58,884 bases of DNA from Bacteroidaceae bacterium (GCA_017534705.1 JAFXVU010000098.1:1-58884), one strand, 5' to 3'; positions 34,530-43,704 are shown, numbered from the stretch's first letter. The notes: generated by a model from the sequence alone, not told the origin. Numbers and translations: made by a program.

Positions 34530-35486
34530 CTATTTGTACCGCTCTACGGCGTCGATGTGCATCTGCTTGATCTTGTCGGCCAGCCATTGGGGCTGAAGCA
34601 CCTTCACTTGACTGCTTCGGCTTAGCAGATGCGAGAAAAAGTCCATAGTGGGACGCAAGGTCACTGAGAAATCAACATAGTCGTCACCCTGCCCCACGAT
34701 GGTCTGCGTCTCGTGAAGAGGAAGGTCGTTGAGATAGAAACGTTCCTTCCCGAAAGCACGAACCACCACACGCTCACGCTTCACACTGTCGATAACCATC
34801 GCTCCATAATAGTCCTGGAAATACTCCTCAGCGGAGAAATCCGGGGCTATTTCAAATTTCTCATCGGTCAACTCTATTTCCTGAATACGGTCGAAAGAGA
34901 ACATACGGAAATACTCTATGAATCCTTTGGGAAGACCTGTGCGGCGCATGGGCGACTCATCCTTTTCCGCCTTGCGCTCAAACTGCCCAAGCACGTACCA
35001 GCGAGGCTTGAAGAGTTTGATGCAATAGGGAGCAAACAAGTATGACTTGGGAGCATCCTCATACTTACGATAGACAACCTTGACCCTCACTCCTTTCTTC
35101 ATCGCTTCGGTCAACAAGTCAAAATAATCGTCAGCGGTATGCACCGACTCCAGAAGGATGCGGTCCTGCAAAGACATGCTTTCCGATATCACATTGCTCA
35201 CCGACAGTGTCGACAACATCCAACTCTGCACGCTGTCCTCATGCAAGGCATGTGAATTCTGAATATAGTATTTGTAGCCATCGGAGGCGTCGCATTTGAT
35301 GAAGATGCCGAAAATATCCTCTATGGCATCCTTATGGCGGTTGAAAGTGGTACGGGACAAATCCTTGCCATCACTCATGCTGGTACGCACCCACTTGCTA
35401 TTAATATCGGCGAGCGAAATCTTCCGCGCCTTCCAAATGGTGTTGACCAACCAGATATACTCCCTGAACAACATCTTGCTTTTCAT
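34530..35486 (-). CDS. WYL-domain transcriptional regulator
   Basis: 318 residues. The N-terminus (1-90) is a winged-helix-like region with 'LSRTTFNRHKDAIEDIFGI'. The WYL domain follows (about 130-240): 'VKVVYRKYEDAPKSYLFAPY' then 'FKPRWYVLGQF', with the W-Y signature. The C-terminal domain ('VVRAFGKERFYLNDLPLHETQ') resembles the WCX region. WYL proteins sense nucleic-acid or nucleotide ligands and regulate stress or defence genes; here the target is unknown, and no defence genes lie next to it. It has its own promoter and is divergent from the GH67 gene. Confidence 0.88.
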   Translation of the reverse strand: MKSKMLFREYIWLVNTIWKARKISLADINSKWVRTSMSDGKDLSRTTFNRHKDAIEDIFGIFIKCDASDGYKYYIQNSHALHEDSVQSWMLSTLSVSNVISESMSLQDRILLESVHTADDYFDLLTEAMKKGVRVKVVYRKYEDAPKSYLFAPYCIKLFKPRWYVLGQFERKAEKDESPMRRTGLPKGFIEYFRMFSFDRIQEIELTDEKFEIAPDFSAEEYFQDYYGAMVIDSVKRERVVVRAFGKERFYLNDLPLHETQTIVGQGDDYVDFSVTLRPTMDFFSHLLSRSSQVKVLQPQWLADKIKQMHIDAVERYK

Positions 35487-35512
35487 AATCCATTGGTTTT
35501 AAATCTATCTTG

Positions 35513-35520
35513 CAAAAATA
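35513..35520 (-). promoter_or_regulatory. -7 promoter element for the WYL regulator
   Basis: The minus strand reads TATTTTTG followed by C, 27 bases before the start codon. Confidence 0.55.
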
Positions 35521-35599
35521 ACAATTTGTTTTCAAAAAGAATGTAACATCAAAGAAAAAAAACCTTACTTGGTCTGTTGGCAATAAGTGGTAAAACTAA

Positions 35600-35607
35600 T
35601 ATATTTG
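35600..35607 (+). promoter_or_regulatory. Promoter of the GH67 gene
   Basis: TATATTTG followed by C, with TTG at 35577-35579, spacer 20. The implied leader is about 110 bases. Confidence 0.6.
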
Positions 35608-35724
35608 CAAAAGAATTCAATCTCCAAACTCACAAAATCTCTTTATAGAAGAATAACAACTTGGACAAACCGAACAAAATAACACTTTAACAAACTTGTA
35701 TAATTATTTGAATATATTGATATT

Positions 35725-37734
35725 ATGAACACAAAATTCGTATTTGTTATTTCCATGTTTCTCAGTCTGATTACCCTCTCAGCACAGGCAGAAGACGGAA
35801 GCAAGTTGTGGTTGAGAAACAACACACAGCAAGAAGCCATCGTTAAGGACAAGAGCAAGACAGAGGGCGGCGCCATCGGGGCGGAGGAACTGAGACAGGC
35901 ATGGCAAGGAGCACCAGTAACCCTGACCATTGCCAAAGACAAGGAACTGACGACCGACGAGGGATTCAAGATAGAGAACAAAAACGGCAAAATCACCGTG
36001 AAAGCACGCACGGGCAACGGCCTGCTCTACGGCTGTTATCACCTCCTGCGCATGCAAGCCTGCGGCTACCCTCTTCCACCGTTGACCATCGACAACCCCG
36101 CCTATGCCCTTCGACTGCTCAACCATTGGGACAACCTTGACGGAACCATAGAGCGCGGCTATGCCGGTCACTCACTCTGGCAGTGGGATGAACTGCCAGG
36201 CACACTGTCACCTCGCTACACAGAATACGCGCGCGCCAACGCCTCCATCGGCATCAACGGCACCGTCATCAACAACGTCAATGCCTCTCCAAGCATCCTC
36301 AGCTCAGCATATATCGAGAAAGTGAAAGCACTTGCCGACATTTTCCGTCCCTATGGCATCAAAGTCTATCTGTCGGTCAACTTTGCCTCTCCAATGGCGT
36401 TGGGGGGTCTGCCTACCGCCGACCCCTTGGATGAGAGCGTAGCCAAATGGTGGAAAGACAAATGCGACGAAATCTACAAAGCCATACCCGACTTCGGAGG
36501 CTTCCTCGTAAAAGCCAACTCCGAAGGCCAGCCAGGCCCAGGCGACTATGGACGGAGCCACAGCGAAGGCGCCAATATGCTGGCTGATGCCATCGCGCCT
36601 CATGGAGGCATCGTGATGTGGAGGTCGTTCGTTTATAGCGCTTCTGATGCCGACCGTGCAAAACAAGCATACGAAGAGTTCAAACCGCTCGACGGACAGT
36701 TCCGCGACAACATCATCCTGCAAGTGAAGAACGGCCCTATCGACTTCCAGCCTCGTGAGCCTTATAGCCCGCTATTCACAGCCATCGACTCTACACCGCT
36801 AATGGCTGAGTTGCAAGTGACCCAGGAATACCTGGGCCATTCCAACCACATCGCCTACCTGGGCACAATGTGGCAGGAGTTCTTCAACGAAATCAAGGGC
36901 GTTGAACTCAAGGGATTGGCAGGTGTAGCCAATATTGGTGACGCCACCAACTGGTGCGGCAGTGACTTTGCACAAGCAAACTGGTACGCTTTTGGACGAA
37001 TGGCATGGAATCCTGCGCTGGGACCCACCAAAATCGCCAAGGAATGGGTGTTGCAGACTTTCACCCACGATGCCACAGCCGTCAACAACATCGTCGACCT
37101 GATGATGGAAAGTCGTGAAGCGGTGGTCAACTACATGATGCCTCTTGGACTCCACCACCAGTTCGCCTGGGGACACCACTATGGTCCTCAGCCTTGGTGC
37201 GAGATACGGGGAGCGCGTCCCGACTGGCTGCCATCCTACTACCACAAGGCCGACGCACAAGGACTGGGCTTCGACCGCACCAGCAAAGGCAGCAACGCCG
37301 TGGCACAGTACCCCAAGGCCTTGGCCGAACAACTCGACGACATCAACAACTGCCCAGAGAAATACTTGCTATGGTTTCACCATGCCTCATGGTCACATCC
37401 CATGCGCAGCGGAAAGACGCTCTGGAATGAACTCTGCCACAAGTATCAAGAAGGAGTGACTACAGTAAGAGACATGCAGGATAGATGGAACAAGGCCATG
37501 GACAAAGTGGATCCACAACGCGCCGAGGCTGTCAAGAAAAAACTCGACATACAGCTGAAAGACGCCATTTGGTGGAAAGACGCTTGCCTACTCTACTTTC
37601 AGACTTTCTCAAAAATGCCATTGCCCAACGATATTGAAGAACCTACCCATCGGCTTGACGAAATGAAGCGGGTGGAACTCGGTATCAGCAATTATGAATG
37701 TCCTTCAGCAGAATTATTGGACAAAATGAGATAA
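35725..37734 (+). CDS. Alpha-glucuronidase, glycoside hydrolase family 67
   Basis: 669 residues, normal for GH67. Signal peptide about 1-22 ('LSAQAED'). It removes (4-O-methyl)-glucuronic acid from the non-reducing end of xylo-oligosaccharides. The three catalytic carboxylates are in place: Glu267 in 'KANSEGQPGPGDYGR', Asp340 in 'PIDFQPREPYSPLF' and Glu368 in 'QVTQEYLGHSNH'; the 28-residue spacing of the last two equals that in characterised AguA enzymes (D364/E392). Other landmarks are 'GLLYGCYHLLRMQ' and 'RLLNHWDNLDGTIERGYAG'. Its presence with a secreted esterase suggests xylan use, although no xylan locus surrounds it here. Confidence 0.96.
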   Translation: MNTKFVFVISMFLSLITLSAQAEDGSKLWLRNNTQQEAIVKDKSKTEGGAIGAEELRQAWQGAPVTLTIAKDKELTTDEGFKIENKNGKITVKARTGNGLLYGCYHLLRMQACGYPLPPLTIDNPAYALRLLNHWDNLDGTIERGYAGHSLWQWDELPGTLSPRYTEYARANASIGINGTVINNVNASPSILSSAYIEKVKALADIFRPYGIKVYLSVNFASPMALGGLPTADPLDESVAKWWKDKCDEIYKAIPDFGGFLVKANSEGQPGPGDYGRSHSEGANMLADAIAPHGGIVMWRSFVYSASDADRAKQAYEEFKPLDGQFRDNIILQVKNGPIDFQPREPYSPLFTAIDSTPLMAELQVTQEYLGHSNHIAYLGTMWQEFFNEIKGVELKGLAGVANIGDATNWCGSDFAQANWYAFGRMAWNPALGPTKIAKEWVLQTFTHDATAVNNIVDLMMESREAVVNYMMPLGLHHQFAWGHHYGPQPWCEIRGARPDWLPSYYHKADAQGLGFDRTSKGSNAVAQYPKALAEQLDDINNCPEKYLLWFHHASWSHPMRSGKTLWNELCHKYQEGVTTVRDMQDRWNKAMDKVDPQRAEAVKKKLDIQLKDAIWWKDACLLYFQTFSKMPLPNDIEEPTHRLDEMKRVELGISNYECPSAELLDKMR

Positions 37735-37772
37735 ATATTTACAATAAGTACAAATATAATGCAGTTTTTTTA

Positions 37773-37780
37773 TAATTTTG
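37773..37780 (+). promoter_or_regulatory. -7 promoter element for the DUF1294 gene
   Basis: TAATTTTG followed by C, preceded by a T tract; about 100 bases before ATG 37882. Confidence 0.5.
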
Positions 37781-37881
37781 CATCAGAAATAAACAGCCAC
37801 ATCTTTCTCCATGACTATATGGTGGAGTTTAGTTAAGGCTGAAGACTATCGAAGAAAGCACTTTTATAAAAAGTTGTAAAA

Positions 37882-38154
37882 ATGATTATCACTCTCTGCT
37901 ATCTCGTCCTCATCAATCTCTTGGGATTGTTTTCGGTGGCATTCGACAAATTGCGCAAGAAATACTCACCTTGGAAAATACCGACACCGGCTTTCCTCGG
38001 GTTCAGTTTAATCGGAGCAAGTATTGGCATTCTGTTAGGAATGCTTCTCTTCCGCCACAAACTCAACAAGAAATGGATGACTATTGGTGTACCCCTGATT
38101 CTTGTGGCGCAAATTATTGCCGTCTTCTATCTTTTCGGGAAACTGCACATATAA
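37882..38154 (+). CDS. DUF1294-family small membrane protein
   Basis: 90 residues, two to three hydrophobic segments. The family pattern is clear: 'FDKLRKKYSPWKIPTPAFLGFSLIGASIGILLGMLLFRHKL' contains the F-D-K-x-x-A/R, W-x-x-P and G-x-x-G-x-x-x-G-M-x-x-F-x-H-K positions. Function unknown in the family. The next gene begins 84 bases later in the same direction. Confidence 0.9.
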   Translation: MIITLCYLVLINLLGLFSVAFDKLRKKYSPWKIPTPAFLGFSLIGASIGILLGMLLFRHKLNKKWMTIGVPLILVAQIIAVFYLFGKLHI

Positions 38155-38238
38155 ATCCGTCTTTTCCAGTTCCTAATTCCACAAGTCCATCAACCACCAA
38201 GGAAGTTTGGTGTCGTTCATCAATCAGAAAGAATAATC

Positions 38239-38709
38239 ATGGGACAAAACGACAGTCCAGTGCTGAACGCGCACAACAAGCAAGAATATCCACCCGCACA
38301 CACAGCCGAACACCTTCTTAACCAGACCATGGTAAGGATGTTCGGTTGTGAGCGTTCTAAGAAAATGCATATTGAAAGGAAGAAAAGTAAAATCAACTAC
38401 GACCTGCCCTCATGCCCCACAGAAGAACAGATAAGTGAGATAGAGCGCAAAATGAACGAGTTGATTGCAATGGACCTTCTTGTGACTTATGAGTTTGTTA
38501 ACCGCGACCACCTGCCAGAGGGCATCAAACTCAACCGCCTGCCCGATGATGCCAGCGAAACACTACGTATCGTCCGCATCGGCGACTACGACATGTGCCC
38601 TTGCATTGGCACACATGTAGCCTCCACTCGAGAAATAGGTGTATTCCGCATCACCAGCACCTCCTACAACCAAGGCGATTTCCGCATCGTCTTCAAGGTT
38701 GAAGGGTAA
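38239..38709 (+). CDS. AlaX-like alanyl-tRNA editing domain protein
   Basis: 156 residues. It has the second-additional-domain zinc/editing signature: 'HTAEHLLNQTM' (H-x-x-x-H, about residues 21-31) and a downstream 'CPCIGTHVAST' (C-x-x-x-H). These residues form the metal site of free-standing editing proteins that hydrolyse mischarged Ser- or Gly-tRNA(Ala). The middle part is charged and helical. It is shorter than the full AlaX-M/L but has both motifs. The coding sequence ends 12 bases from the convergent lepA, leaving no room for a terminator hairpin. Substrate amino acid not determinable. Confidence 0.85.
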   Translation: MGQNDSPVLNAHNKQEYPPAHTAEHLLNQTMVRMFGCERSKKMHIERKKSKINYDLPSCPTEEQISEIERKMNELIAMDLLVTYEFVNRDHLPEGIKLNRLPDDASETLRIVRIGDYDMCPCIGTHVASTREIGVFRITSTSYNQGDFRIVFKVEG

Positions 38710-38721
38710 AAGTATTTCCCA

Positions 38722-40509
38722 TCAATCTCCATCAAGCTTGAGGACAGCCAGGAAAGCCTTCTGTGGCACTTCCACGTTGCCGATTTGCTTCATGCGTTTC
38801 TTGCCTCGCTTTTGTTTTTCCAACAGTTTACGCTTACGGCTGACATCACCGCCATAACACTTGGCGAGCACATCCTTTCGCACCTGTTTCACTGTCTCTC
38901 GGGCGATAATCTTTCCTCCTATGGCTGCCTGGATGGCGATATCGAACTGCTGGCGTGGCAGCAGTTCTTTCAGTCGGGCACACATTCTCCTTCCCAACGA
39001 CACAGCATTATCCACATGAGTCAGGGTTGACAATGCATCGACACTCTCGCCGTTGAGCAGAACATCGAGTTTGATGAGCTTAGAAGGACGGAAACCTATC
39101 TGGTGGTAATCAAATGAGGCATAGCCTCGCGAGATGCTCTTGAGACGGTCGTAAAAATCTATCACAATCTCACCCAAAGGCATATCGAACAGCAGCTCCA
39201 CACGATTGCCCGTGATGAAGGTCTGCTTCACCAGTTCACCGCGCTTGTCGAGGCATAAAGTGATAATAGGTCCTATATACGCGGCCTGTGTAATGATAGT
39301 GGCGCGGATGTAAGGTTCCTCGATATGGTCGATGAAAGTGGGGTCAGGCATACCCGAGGGGTTGTGCACCTCAGAGGCCTCACCTTGTTTGTTATAGACC
39401 ATATACGACACATTGGGCACAGTGGTGATGACATTCATATTGAACTCCCTGTCCAGACGCTCCTGAACAATCTCCATGTGGAGCAAACCAAGGAATCCAC
39501 AACGGAAACCAAATCCCAAAGCCACAGAACTCTCATGCTGGAATGTGATAGAGGCATCGTTGAGCTGGAGTTTCTCCAAAGAGGCGCGCAAGTTCTCGTA
39601 ATCCTCAGTCTCGATGGGATATAGTCCGGCGAAGACCATGGGTTTTACCTCCTCGAATCCCGCGATGGCCTCCTCACAAGGATTCTCCACAGTCGTGATG
39701 GTGTCACCCACTTTCACCTCAGTAGCTTTCTTAATACCGCTGACGATATATCCCACATTACCTGCCTTGAGTTCTTTCTTGGGAATCATATCCATCTTGA
39801 GCACGCCAATCTCATCGGCATCGTATTCCATGTCGGTGTTGATGAAACGCACGCGCTGCCCCGTGTGAATACTTCCGTTGAGAATCTTAAAGTAGGCGAT
39901 AACGCCACGGAAACTGTTGAAGACGGAATCGAAAATCAGCGCTTGCAAAGGAGCGTTCTCGTCGCCTTTAGGTGAAGTCATACGCTCGACAATGGCTTTC
40001 AGTATATCCTCAACGCCTTGTCCTGTCTTGCCCGAAGCACGTATGATGTCCTCCCTGTCACAGCCTATCAAGTCGATAATCTCGTCCTCCACCTCCTCAG
40101 GCATGGCATTAGGCATATCGCACTTGTTGACAACAGGAATAATCTCCAGGTTGTGGTCCACAGCCATGTAAAGGTTACTGATAGTCTGGGCCTGTACACC
40201 CTGTGTGGCATCCACCACCAACAAGGCACCCTCGCAAGCTGCTATGGAACGCGATACCTCGTATGAGAAATCGACGTGTCCCGGAGTATCAATAAGGTTA
40301 AGTATATAGGTCTCGCCCTCGTACTCGTATTCCATCTGTATGGCATGGCTCTTGATGGTGATTCCGCGCTCTCGTTCCAAATCCATATCGTCGAGCATTT
40401 GCATCTCTGTGATTTGAATGGTCTTGGTGTATTCGAGCAGACGGTCGGCAAGTGTAGACTTGCCATGGTCGATATGGGCTATGATGCAGAAATTTCTAAT
40501 GTGCTTCAT
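38722..40509 (-). CDS. lepA: Elongation factor 4 (LepA)
   Basis: 595 residues, full length. GTPase motifs: '[16 protein letters not shown]' (G1, about 10), '[10 protein letters not shown]' (G2), '[12 protein letters not shown]' (G3, about 77), 'NKCDMPNA' (G4, about 131). The LepA-specific C-terminal region is present ('[27 protein letters not shown]' near 540-566). LepA is a ribosome-associated translational GTPase, conditionally important in translation initiation and stress. It follows the FHA gene on the same strand with an 80-base repeat-bearing gap, so it may be the last gene of the HU/SPOR-FHA-lepA unit. Confidence 0.98.
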   Translation of the reverse strand: MKHIRNFCIIAHIDHGKSTLADRLLEYTKTIQITEMQMLDDMDLERERGITIKSHAIQMEYEYEGETYILNLIDTPGHVDFSYEVSRSIAACEGALLVVDATQGVQAQTISNLYMAVDHNLEIIPVVNKCDMPNAMPEEVEDEIIDLIGCDREDIIRASGKTGQGVEDILKAIVERMTSPKGDENAPLQALIFDSVFNSFRGVIAYFKILNGSIHTGQRVRFINTDMEYDADEIGVLKMDMIPKKELKAGNVGYIVSGIKKATEVKVGDTITTVENPCEEAIAGFEEVKPMVFAGLYPIETEDYENLRASLEKLQLNDASITFQHESSVALGFGFRCGFLGLLHMEIVQERLDREFNMNVITTVPNVSYMVYNKQGEASEVHNPSGMPDPTFIDHIEEPYIRATIITQAAYIGPIITLCLDKRGELVKQTFITGNRVELLFDMPLGEIVIDFYDRLKSISRGYASFDYHQIGFRPSKLIKLDVLLNGESVDALSTLTHVDNAVSLGRRMCARLKELLPRQQFDIAIQAAIGGKIIARETVKQVRKDVLAKCYGGDVSRKRKLLEKQKRGKKRMKQIGNVEVPQKAFLAVLKLDGD

Positions 40510-40516
40510 TTTATGA

Positions 40517-40552
40517 GTTTAATGGGTCTAATGGGCTTAATAGGCTTATTGG
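40517..40552. repeat. 9-nt tandem array (gtctaatgg / gcttaatag), four units
   Basis: Units gtttaatgg, gtctaatgg, gcttaatag and gcttattgg in exact 9-nt register, between lepA and the FHA gene. Same family as at 14085. Confidence 0.85.
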
Positions 40553-40567
40553 GCAAAGATTCGGGGG

Positions 40568-40630
40568 CTTCGGAAATTGCGGATTGTCCGGATTATCCCG
40601 GTTGTTCGGAATGGTCAGGTTGTTCGGCGT
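40568..40630. repeat. Degenerate 9-nt array spanning the stop codon of the FHA gene
   Basis: Seven 9-nt units with a ttcgga/tccgga core. The FHA stop codon (40593-40595) lies inside the array, so its last dozen codons ('HAEQPDHSEQPG') are repeat-encoded. Confidence 0.75.
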
Positions 40631-41147
40631 GCGCAGCACGAAGGATGAGTGTGGTGGCTCCGATAGTGATGATGGCACCCTCTTCGATGACGATACGGTC
40701 ATTGTCGCGGAGAATCTCATTCATATAGAAAGTGCCGGTATCGCTGGGTGCGTCCTTGAGCACATACTGTAGAGTGCCGTCGTTCTTGCGTTTGACGGTG
40801 ATGGTGCAATGGAAAGTGTCGATGCTGGGGTCTCTGGTGTCAATGGGTTTGTTGATGTTGGTGCCTTGCACATAGCGTCCAAACTCATTGTCGCCAAGGT
40901 CGAGCGGAATGACCTGCTTGAAAGCGAAAGCGTTTTCCACCACCACGATGGCGCCATATTGCTGGCTATAGGCGTTCTCGTCGAGCTGTCGCTCCTCGTG
41001 AATGCCTTGCAAACGGTTTTTGCCGATTCTGACACCGAACTCCTTCTTGCAATGCTGGCAGACAAAGATGATCGATTGTTGGTCGGCGTATCGTGTCTCA
41101 TCAAACACAATATATTTGTCGCACTTGGGACATTTCACTCTTTTCAT
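40593..41147 (-). CDS. FHA-domain protein with N-terminal zinc ribbon
   Basis: 184 residues. The N-terminus has two C-x-x-C pairs ('CPKCDKYIVF' and 'CQHCKKEFG', about 5-8 and 30-33), a zinc-ribbon pattern. The FHA domain (about 75-170) shows 'NEFGRYVQGTNINKPI', 'DPSIDTFHCTITVKRKNDG' (S/H core) and 'YVLKDAPSDTGTFYMN'. FHA domains bind phosphothreonine, but no Ser/Thr kinase is encoded nearby. The C-terminal tail is repeat-encoded (see 40568). It sits between the HU/SPOR gene and lepA and is probably co-transcribed. Confidence 0.85.
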   Translation of the reverse strand: MKRVKCPKCDKYIVFDETRYADQQSIIFVCQHCKKEFGVRIGKNRLQGIHEERQLDENAYSQQYGAIVVVENAFAFKQVIPLDLGDNEFGRYVQGTNINKPIDTRDPSIDTFHCTITVKRKNDGTLQYVLKDAPSDTGTFYMNEILRDNDRIVIEEGAIITIGATTLILRAAHAEQPDHSEQPG

Positions 41148-41180
41148 CGCTGAGGCTTTGAAGAAAAAAAGAACTCCAAG

Positions 41181-42221
41181 TTATTGGAGTTCCATAATCC
41201 ATGACTGGGCGAAAAGCTCGTGCTGAGTACGAAGCAGCTTGCGCGCGTTGTTCGCCTCCTCTTCTGTGGGATAGTTGGAATACACCACCCTTCGCATCTT
41301 CTCACTGCCGATGACATGCGCTTGGTCGAGCCCTTTGTCCTTCAAGAGTTTCACAGTCATCTCCGCATTCTTCTCCGACACCTTGCTCGCCAACACAATC
41401 ACGAACCCCTTGCCCATTGCTGATGAAGTTGTCTCGGTGTCGGCTGTGGCAGAACTACTTTCGGCCAGATTGGCTCTTTGCTCTGTCTTAGGCATGTCGG
41501 CAGCCTTCTTTACAGGTTTCACAGATACCGAACCAGCAGAAACAGACTCTGGGGCGCCAGGGGTGTTCATGGCAGGGTATGAGAAGATAAAGAAGAAGAA
41601 CACAGCAGCCACTGCGGCCACGGCCACATCCACCCAACGGCGGTGCAGGCGAATCACGATATCGCCCCTGCCATCCTCTTCCGGATTCAAAGTAGCGGTC
41701 TTGGCAGCAGCTACTTTCTGTGAATCGACAGTTGTCTGAATAGGTGAAGTAACAGTGTTCTCCACTGCCAGACGTATCTCTTGCTGACGAATCAACTCCT
41801 CCACATCATGCACCTCAACAGAATAGAGCCCGTAGAGCGACGGAGTAAGCAGTCCTGCCTCCAGTGGGGAGAATGTCACCTTACCGTCGATGTCCTTATA
41901 GAGTGTGCCGACGCCATTGAAAACATATTCACCCTTGCTGTCGAGCTCACCGACCATGTCCTCAATGTCCATCTCCATCTGGCGGTAGGCATCGGGATAG
42001 TTGGCATCATAGGCATCCATGTAAGCCTGAGCAAGCAGTCCGTCGTTAGACTTGACCTCTTGGTTGAAGCCCACCACCCTATATGGGGGAAGCATGAGCG
42101 CGTCGCCCTTATCCGACATCCTCGCTATGGCGTGGTTGGCGATAAAGGCACCAAAGTCAGGCAGGATCACACAGTCGTGGTCCAGCAGGAGAATCTCTAT
42201 TTGTCGTGATAAAGTTATCAT
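41181..42221 (-). CDS. HU-CCDC81-like N-terminal domain protein with SPOR domain
   Basis: 346 residues. Residues 1-135 fit the Bacteroidetes HU/CCDC81 domain ('ILLLDHDCVILPDFGAFIAN', 'MLLP'-type then 'DLGELDSKGEYVFNGVGTLY'-like text). One transmembrane segment lies at about 194-216 ('VAVAAVAAVFFFFIFSYPAM'). The periplasmic linker is Ser/Thr-rich, and residues 271-346 form a SPOR domain ('GFVIVLASKVSEKNAEMTVK', 'RRVVYSNYPTEEEANNARKLL'), which binds denuded peptidoglycan at division septa. The topology suggests a cytoplasmic HU-like part linked across the inner membrane to septal peptidoglycan. Its 5' gap holds CTAG array C. Confidence 0.88.
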   Translation of the reverse strand: MITLSRQIEILLLDHDCVILPDFGAFIANHAIARMSDKGDALMLPPYRVVGFNQEVKSNDGLLAQAYMDAYDANYPDAYRQMEMDIEDMVGELDSKGEYVFNGVGTLYKDIDGKVTFSPLEAGLLTPSLYGLYSVEVHDVEELIRQQEIRLAVENTVTSPIQTTVDSQKVAAAKTATLNPEEDGRGDIVIRLHRRWVDVAVAAVAAVFFFFIFSYPAMNTPGAPESVSAGSVSVKPVKKAADMPKTEQRANLAESSSATADTETTSSAMGKGFVIVLASKVSEKNAEMTVKLLKDKGLDQAHVIGSEKMRRVVYSNYPTEEEANNARKLLRTQHELFAQSWIMELQ

Positions 42222-42266
42222 CGGTTAACAATGTGGATTTTTCGGAAACGCGAAGAATGATATCAT

Positions 42267-42322
42267 CTAGATTGAGTGGTTGATAGATGCTCTAGATTTT
42301 CTAGATGCTCTAGATTTTCTAG
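42267..42322. repeat. CTAG-core tandem array C, 5 copies
   Basis: CTAG at 42267, 42292, 42301, 42310 and 42319; the last four have an exact 9-nt period. It lies between secG (3' side) and the HU/SPOR gene (5' side). Confidence 0.9.
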
Positions 42323-42386
42323 TATATCATGTCTAAGAACGCTCCTGAGTTGTCTTTTTGGTAATATGGATGGCCTGACGGCTCCC

Positions 42387-42409
42387 TGCCGACCGCCGAG
42401 GCGGTGGCA
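42387..42409. repeat. GC-rich hairpin downstream of secG
   Basis: Arms tgccgaccgcc and ggcggtggca pair over about 9-10 bp with one bulge, 20 bases past the secG stop (minus strand). No T-run, so it may protect the mRNA 3' end or attenuate rather than terminate. Confidence 0.45.
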
Positions 42410-42428
42410 AGGTTAAGTCGTTGGCTTA

Positions 42429-42824
42429 TTAGTTCTCAGCGGGAGCTGTGGGAGCGTTCTCAGCAGGTGCAGCCTCAACGGGAGCCTTCTGAGCGTTGTC
42501 AGAAGCGGCTGGTTTACCAGCGGAGAAACCTTGTGTGTTGCCTGCACTAGTGGAAGTGTTGATAGGCATGATGTTCTCGATAAGAGTGTCGCTCTTAGCT
42601 TCTTTTGGAATGAAAGCCACAGAGAGGACACTGAAGATGACGAGCGAAAGGGCAAGTCCCCATGTAGCCTTCTCAATGAAATCAGTGGTTTTACGAACAC
42701 CGGCGAACTGGTTGCCAGCAGAGAATCCTGAGGCCAGACCGCCTCCCTTAGATTCTTGAATGAGCACGATTCCGCACAAGAGAATTGATGCGAGAACCAT
42801 AAGAACAATAATTAAAGTGTACAT
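42429..42824 (-). CDS. secG: Preprotein translocase subunit SecG
   Basis: 131 residues. Two transmembrane segments: 'LIIVLMVLASILLCGIVLIQ' and 'LALSLVIFSVLSVAFI' (about 57-72), with the family motif 'QESKGGGLASGFSAGNQFAGVRKTTDFIEKATW' between them. It helps the SecYE translocon cycle in the inner membrane. The C-terminus carries an Ala/Pro/Glu-rich tail common in Bacteroidetes SecG. It follows the TPR gene by 32 bases, in the sigma-54 activator-lptE-TPR-secG unit. Confidence 0.96.
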   Translation of the reverse strand: MYTLIIVLMVLASILLCGIVLIQESKGGGLASGFSAGNQFAGVRKTTDFIEKATWGLALSLVIFSVLSVAFIPKEAKSDTLIENIMPINTSTSAGNTQGFSAGKPAASDNAQKAPVEAAPAENAPTAPAEN

Positions 42825-42856
42825 TTTGTTTGATTAATATAATTTTAATAGATTTT

Positions 42857-43615
42857 TCAGCTGTTTTTGTCCGTAGATTCCTTCTGACTGTCAATGATGA
42901 CTTTGAGAAGTTTCATTTGATTTGCAAAGTAAGCACTTTTTTTTGGAATATTCAAGCAAATTCTCTTCAATATTTCCAAAGCTTGTGAATATCTGCCTTG
43001 TTTGATGTAAATATTGGTCATTGTTTCGGTATAAATCTCCGCATCATTGTCTGAAATCTCTGGCGACTCGAACTCTGGTAGTTCGTTGTCAGGTATCTCT
43101 ACGCGTTGACGCCCTTTGGTCAACTCAATGAAGTTGTCAATCAGTTCCTGTCCCTTGAGTTGGGGTGCATTCGACTTCACTCCCTGCCCTATCTGCTCTT
43201 CGTCTTGACGGATGAGGAAGGAAGCATAGTCATTAGTGGCATCGAGCAGAGAAGGCTTGGTGTCATTGTCAGCCTCCTGTTTATCGTGTTGGACTGTCGT
43301 GTTGAGGAAAGAGTCGATGAGAGAGACAGTGCGACCTTCATCACCCTCAGTCATGATAGGTGTGTTGTCAGATTCTGCGAGATTGTAGTTCATGCCCTCT
43401 ATCATGTTGAAGAGGACAGAGCGGTCGGGCACACAGACGGACGCCTTGCGCAGTTCCTCGCCGAAATGCTTGTCGTGCAGGATAAAGAGATTGAGCACAT
43501 AAAGAAGCCTCGCTGTATGGAAGTAAGGATACTTTTCCACCAGCTGATGAAGTTCTCCGAGTGTGTCCTCATTCAATTTAAAGCGATGCTTTAACAAATC
43601 TGCTATATCTATCAT
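42857..43615 (-). CDS. TPR-like protein of the lptE-secG cluster
   Basis: 252 residues, no signal peptide or membrane segment. The N-terminus ('LGELHQLVEKYPYFHTARLLYVLNLF', about 19-45) and C-terminus ('TETMTNIYIKQGRYSQALEILKRICLNIPKKSAYF', about 196-230) contain TPR-like helices; the middle is acidic and probably unstructured. This gene is regularly found between lptE and secG in Bacteroidetes as I recall, but its role is not established. A cytoplasmic adaptor role is inferred. Confidence 0.85.
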   Translation of the reverse strand: MIDIADLLKHRFKLNEDTLGELHQLVEKYPYFHTARLLYVLNLFILHDKHFGEELRKASVCVPDRSVLFNMIEGMNYNLAESDNTPIMTEGDEGRTVSLIDSFLNTTVQHDKQEADNDTKPSLLDATNDYASFLIRQDEEQIGQGVKSNAPQLKGQELIDNFIELTKGRQRVEIPDNELPEFESPEISDNDAEIYTETMTNIYIKQGRYSQALEILKRICLNIPKKSAYFANQMKLLKVIIDSQKESTDKNS

Positions 43616-43658
43616 ATATACAATGACTTATTGTTAGGAATATCAATTCAAAATTGAT

Positions 43659-43703
43659 GATCAGAATTATCTGAAGACTCTGATTGCCCAAGCAATCCGA
43701 ATC
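43659..43703. repeat. Degenerate 9-nt array between the TPR gene and lptE
   Basis: Five 9-nt units (gatcagaat, tatctgaag, actctgatt, gcccaagca, atccgaatc) end immediately before the stop codon of lptE. Strong degeneracy; period kept. Confidence 0.45.
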
Positions 43704-43704
43704 G

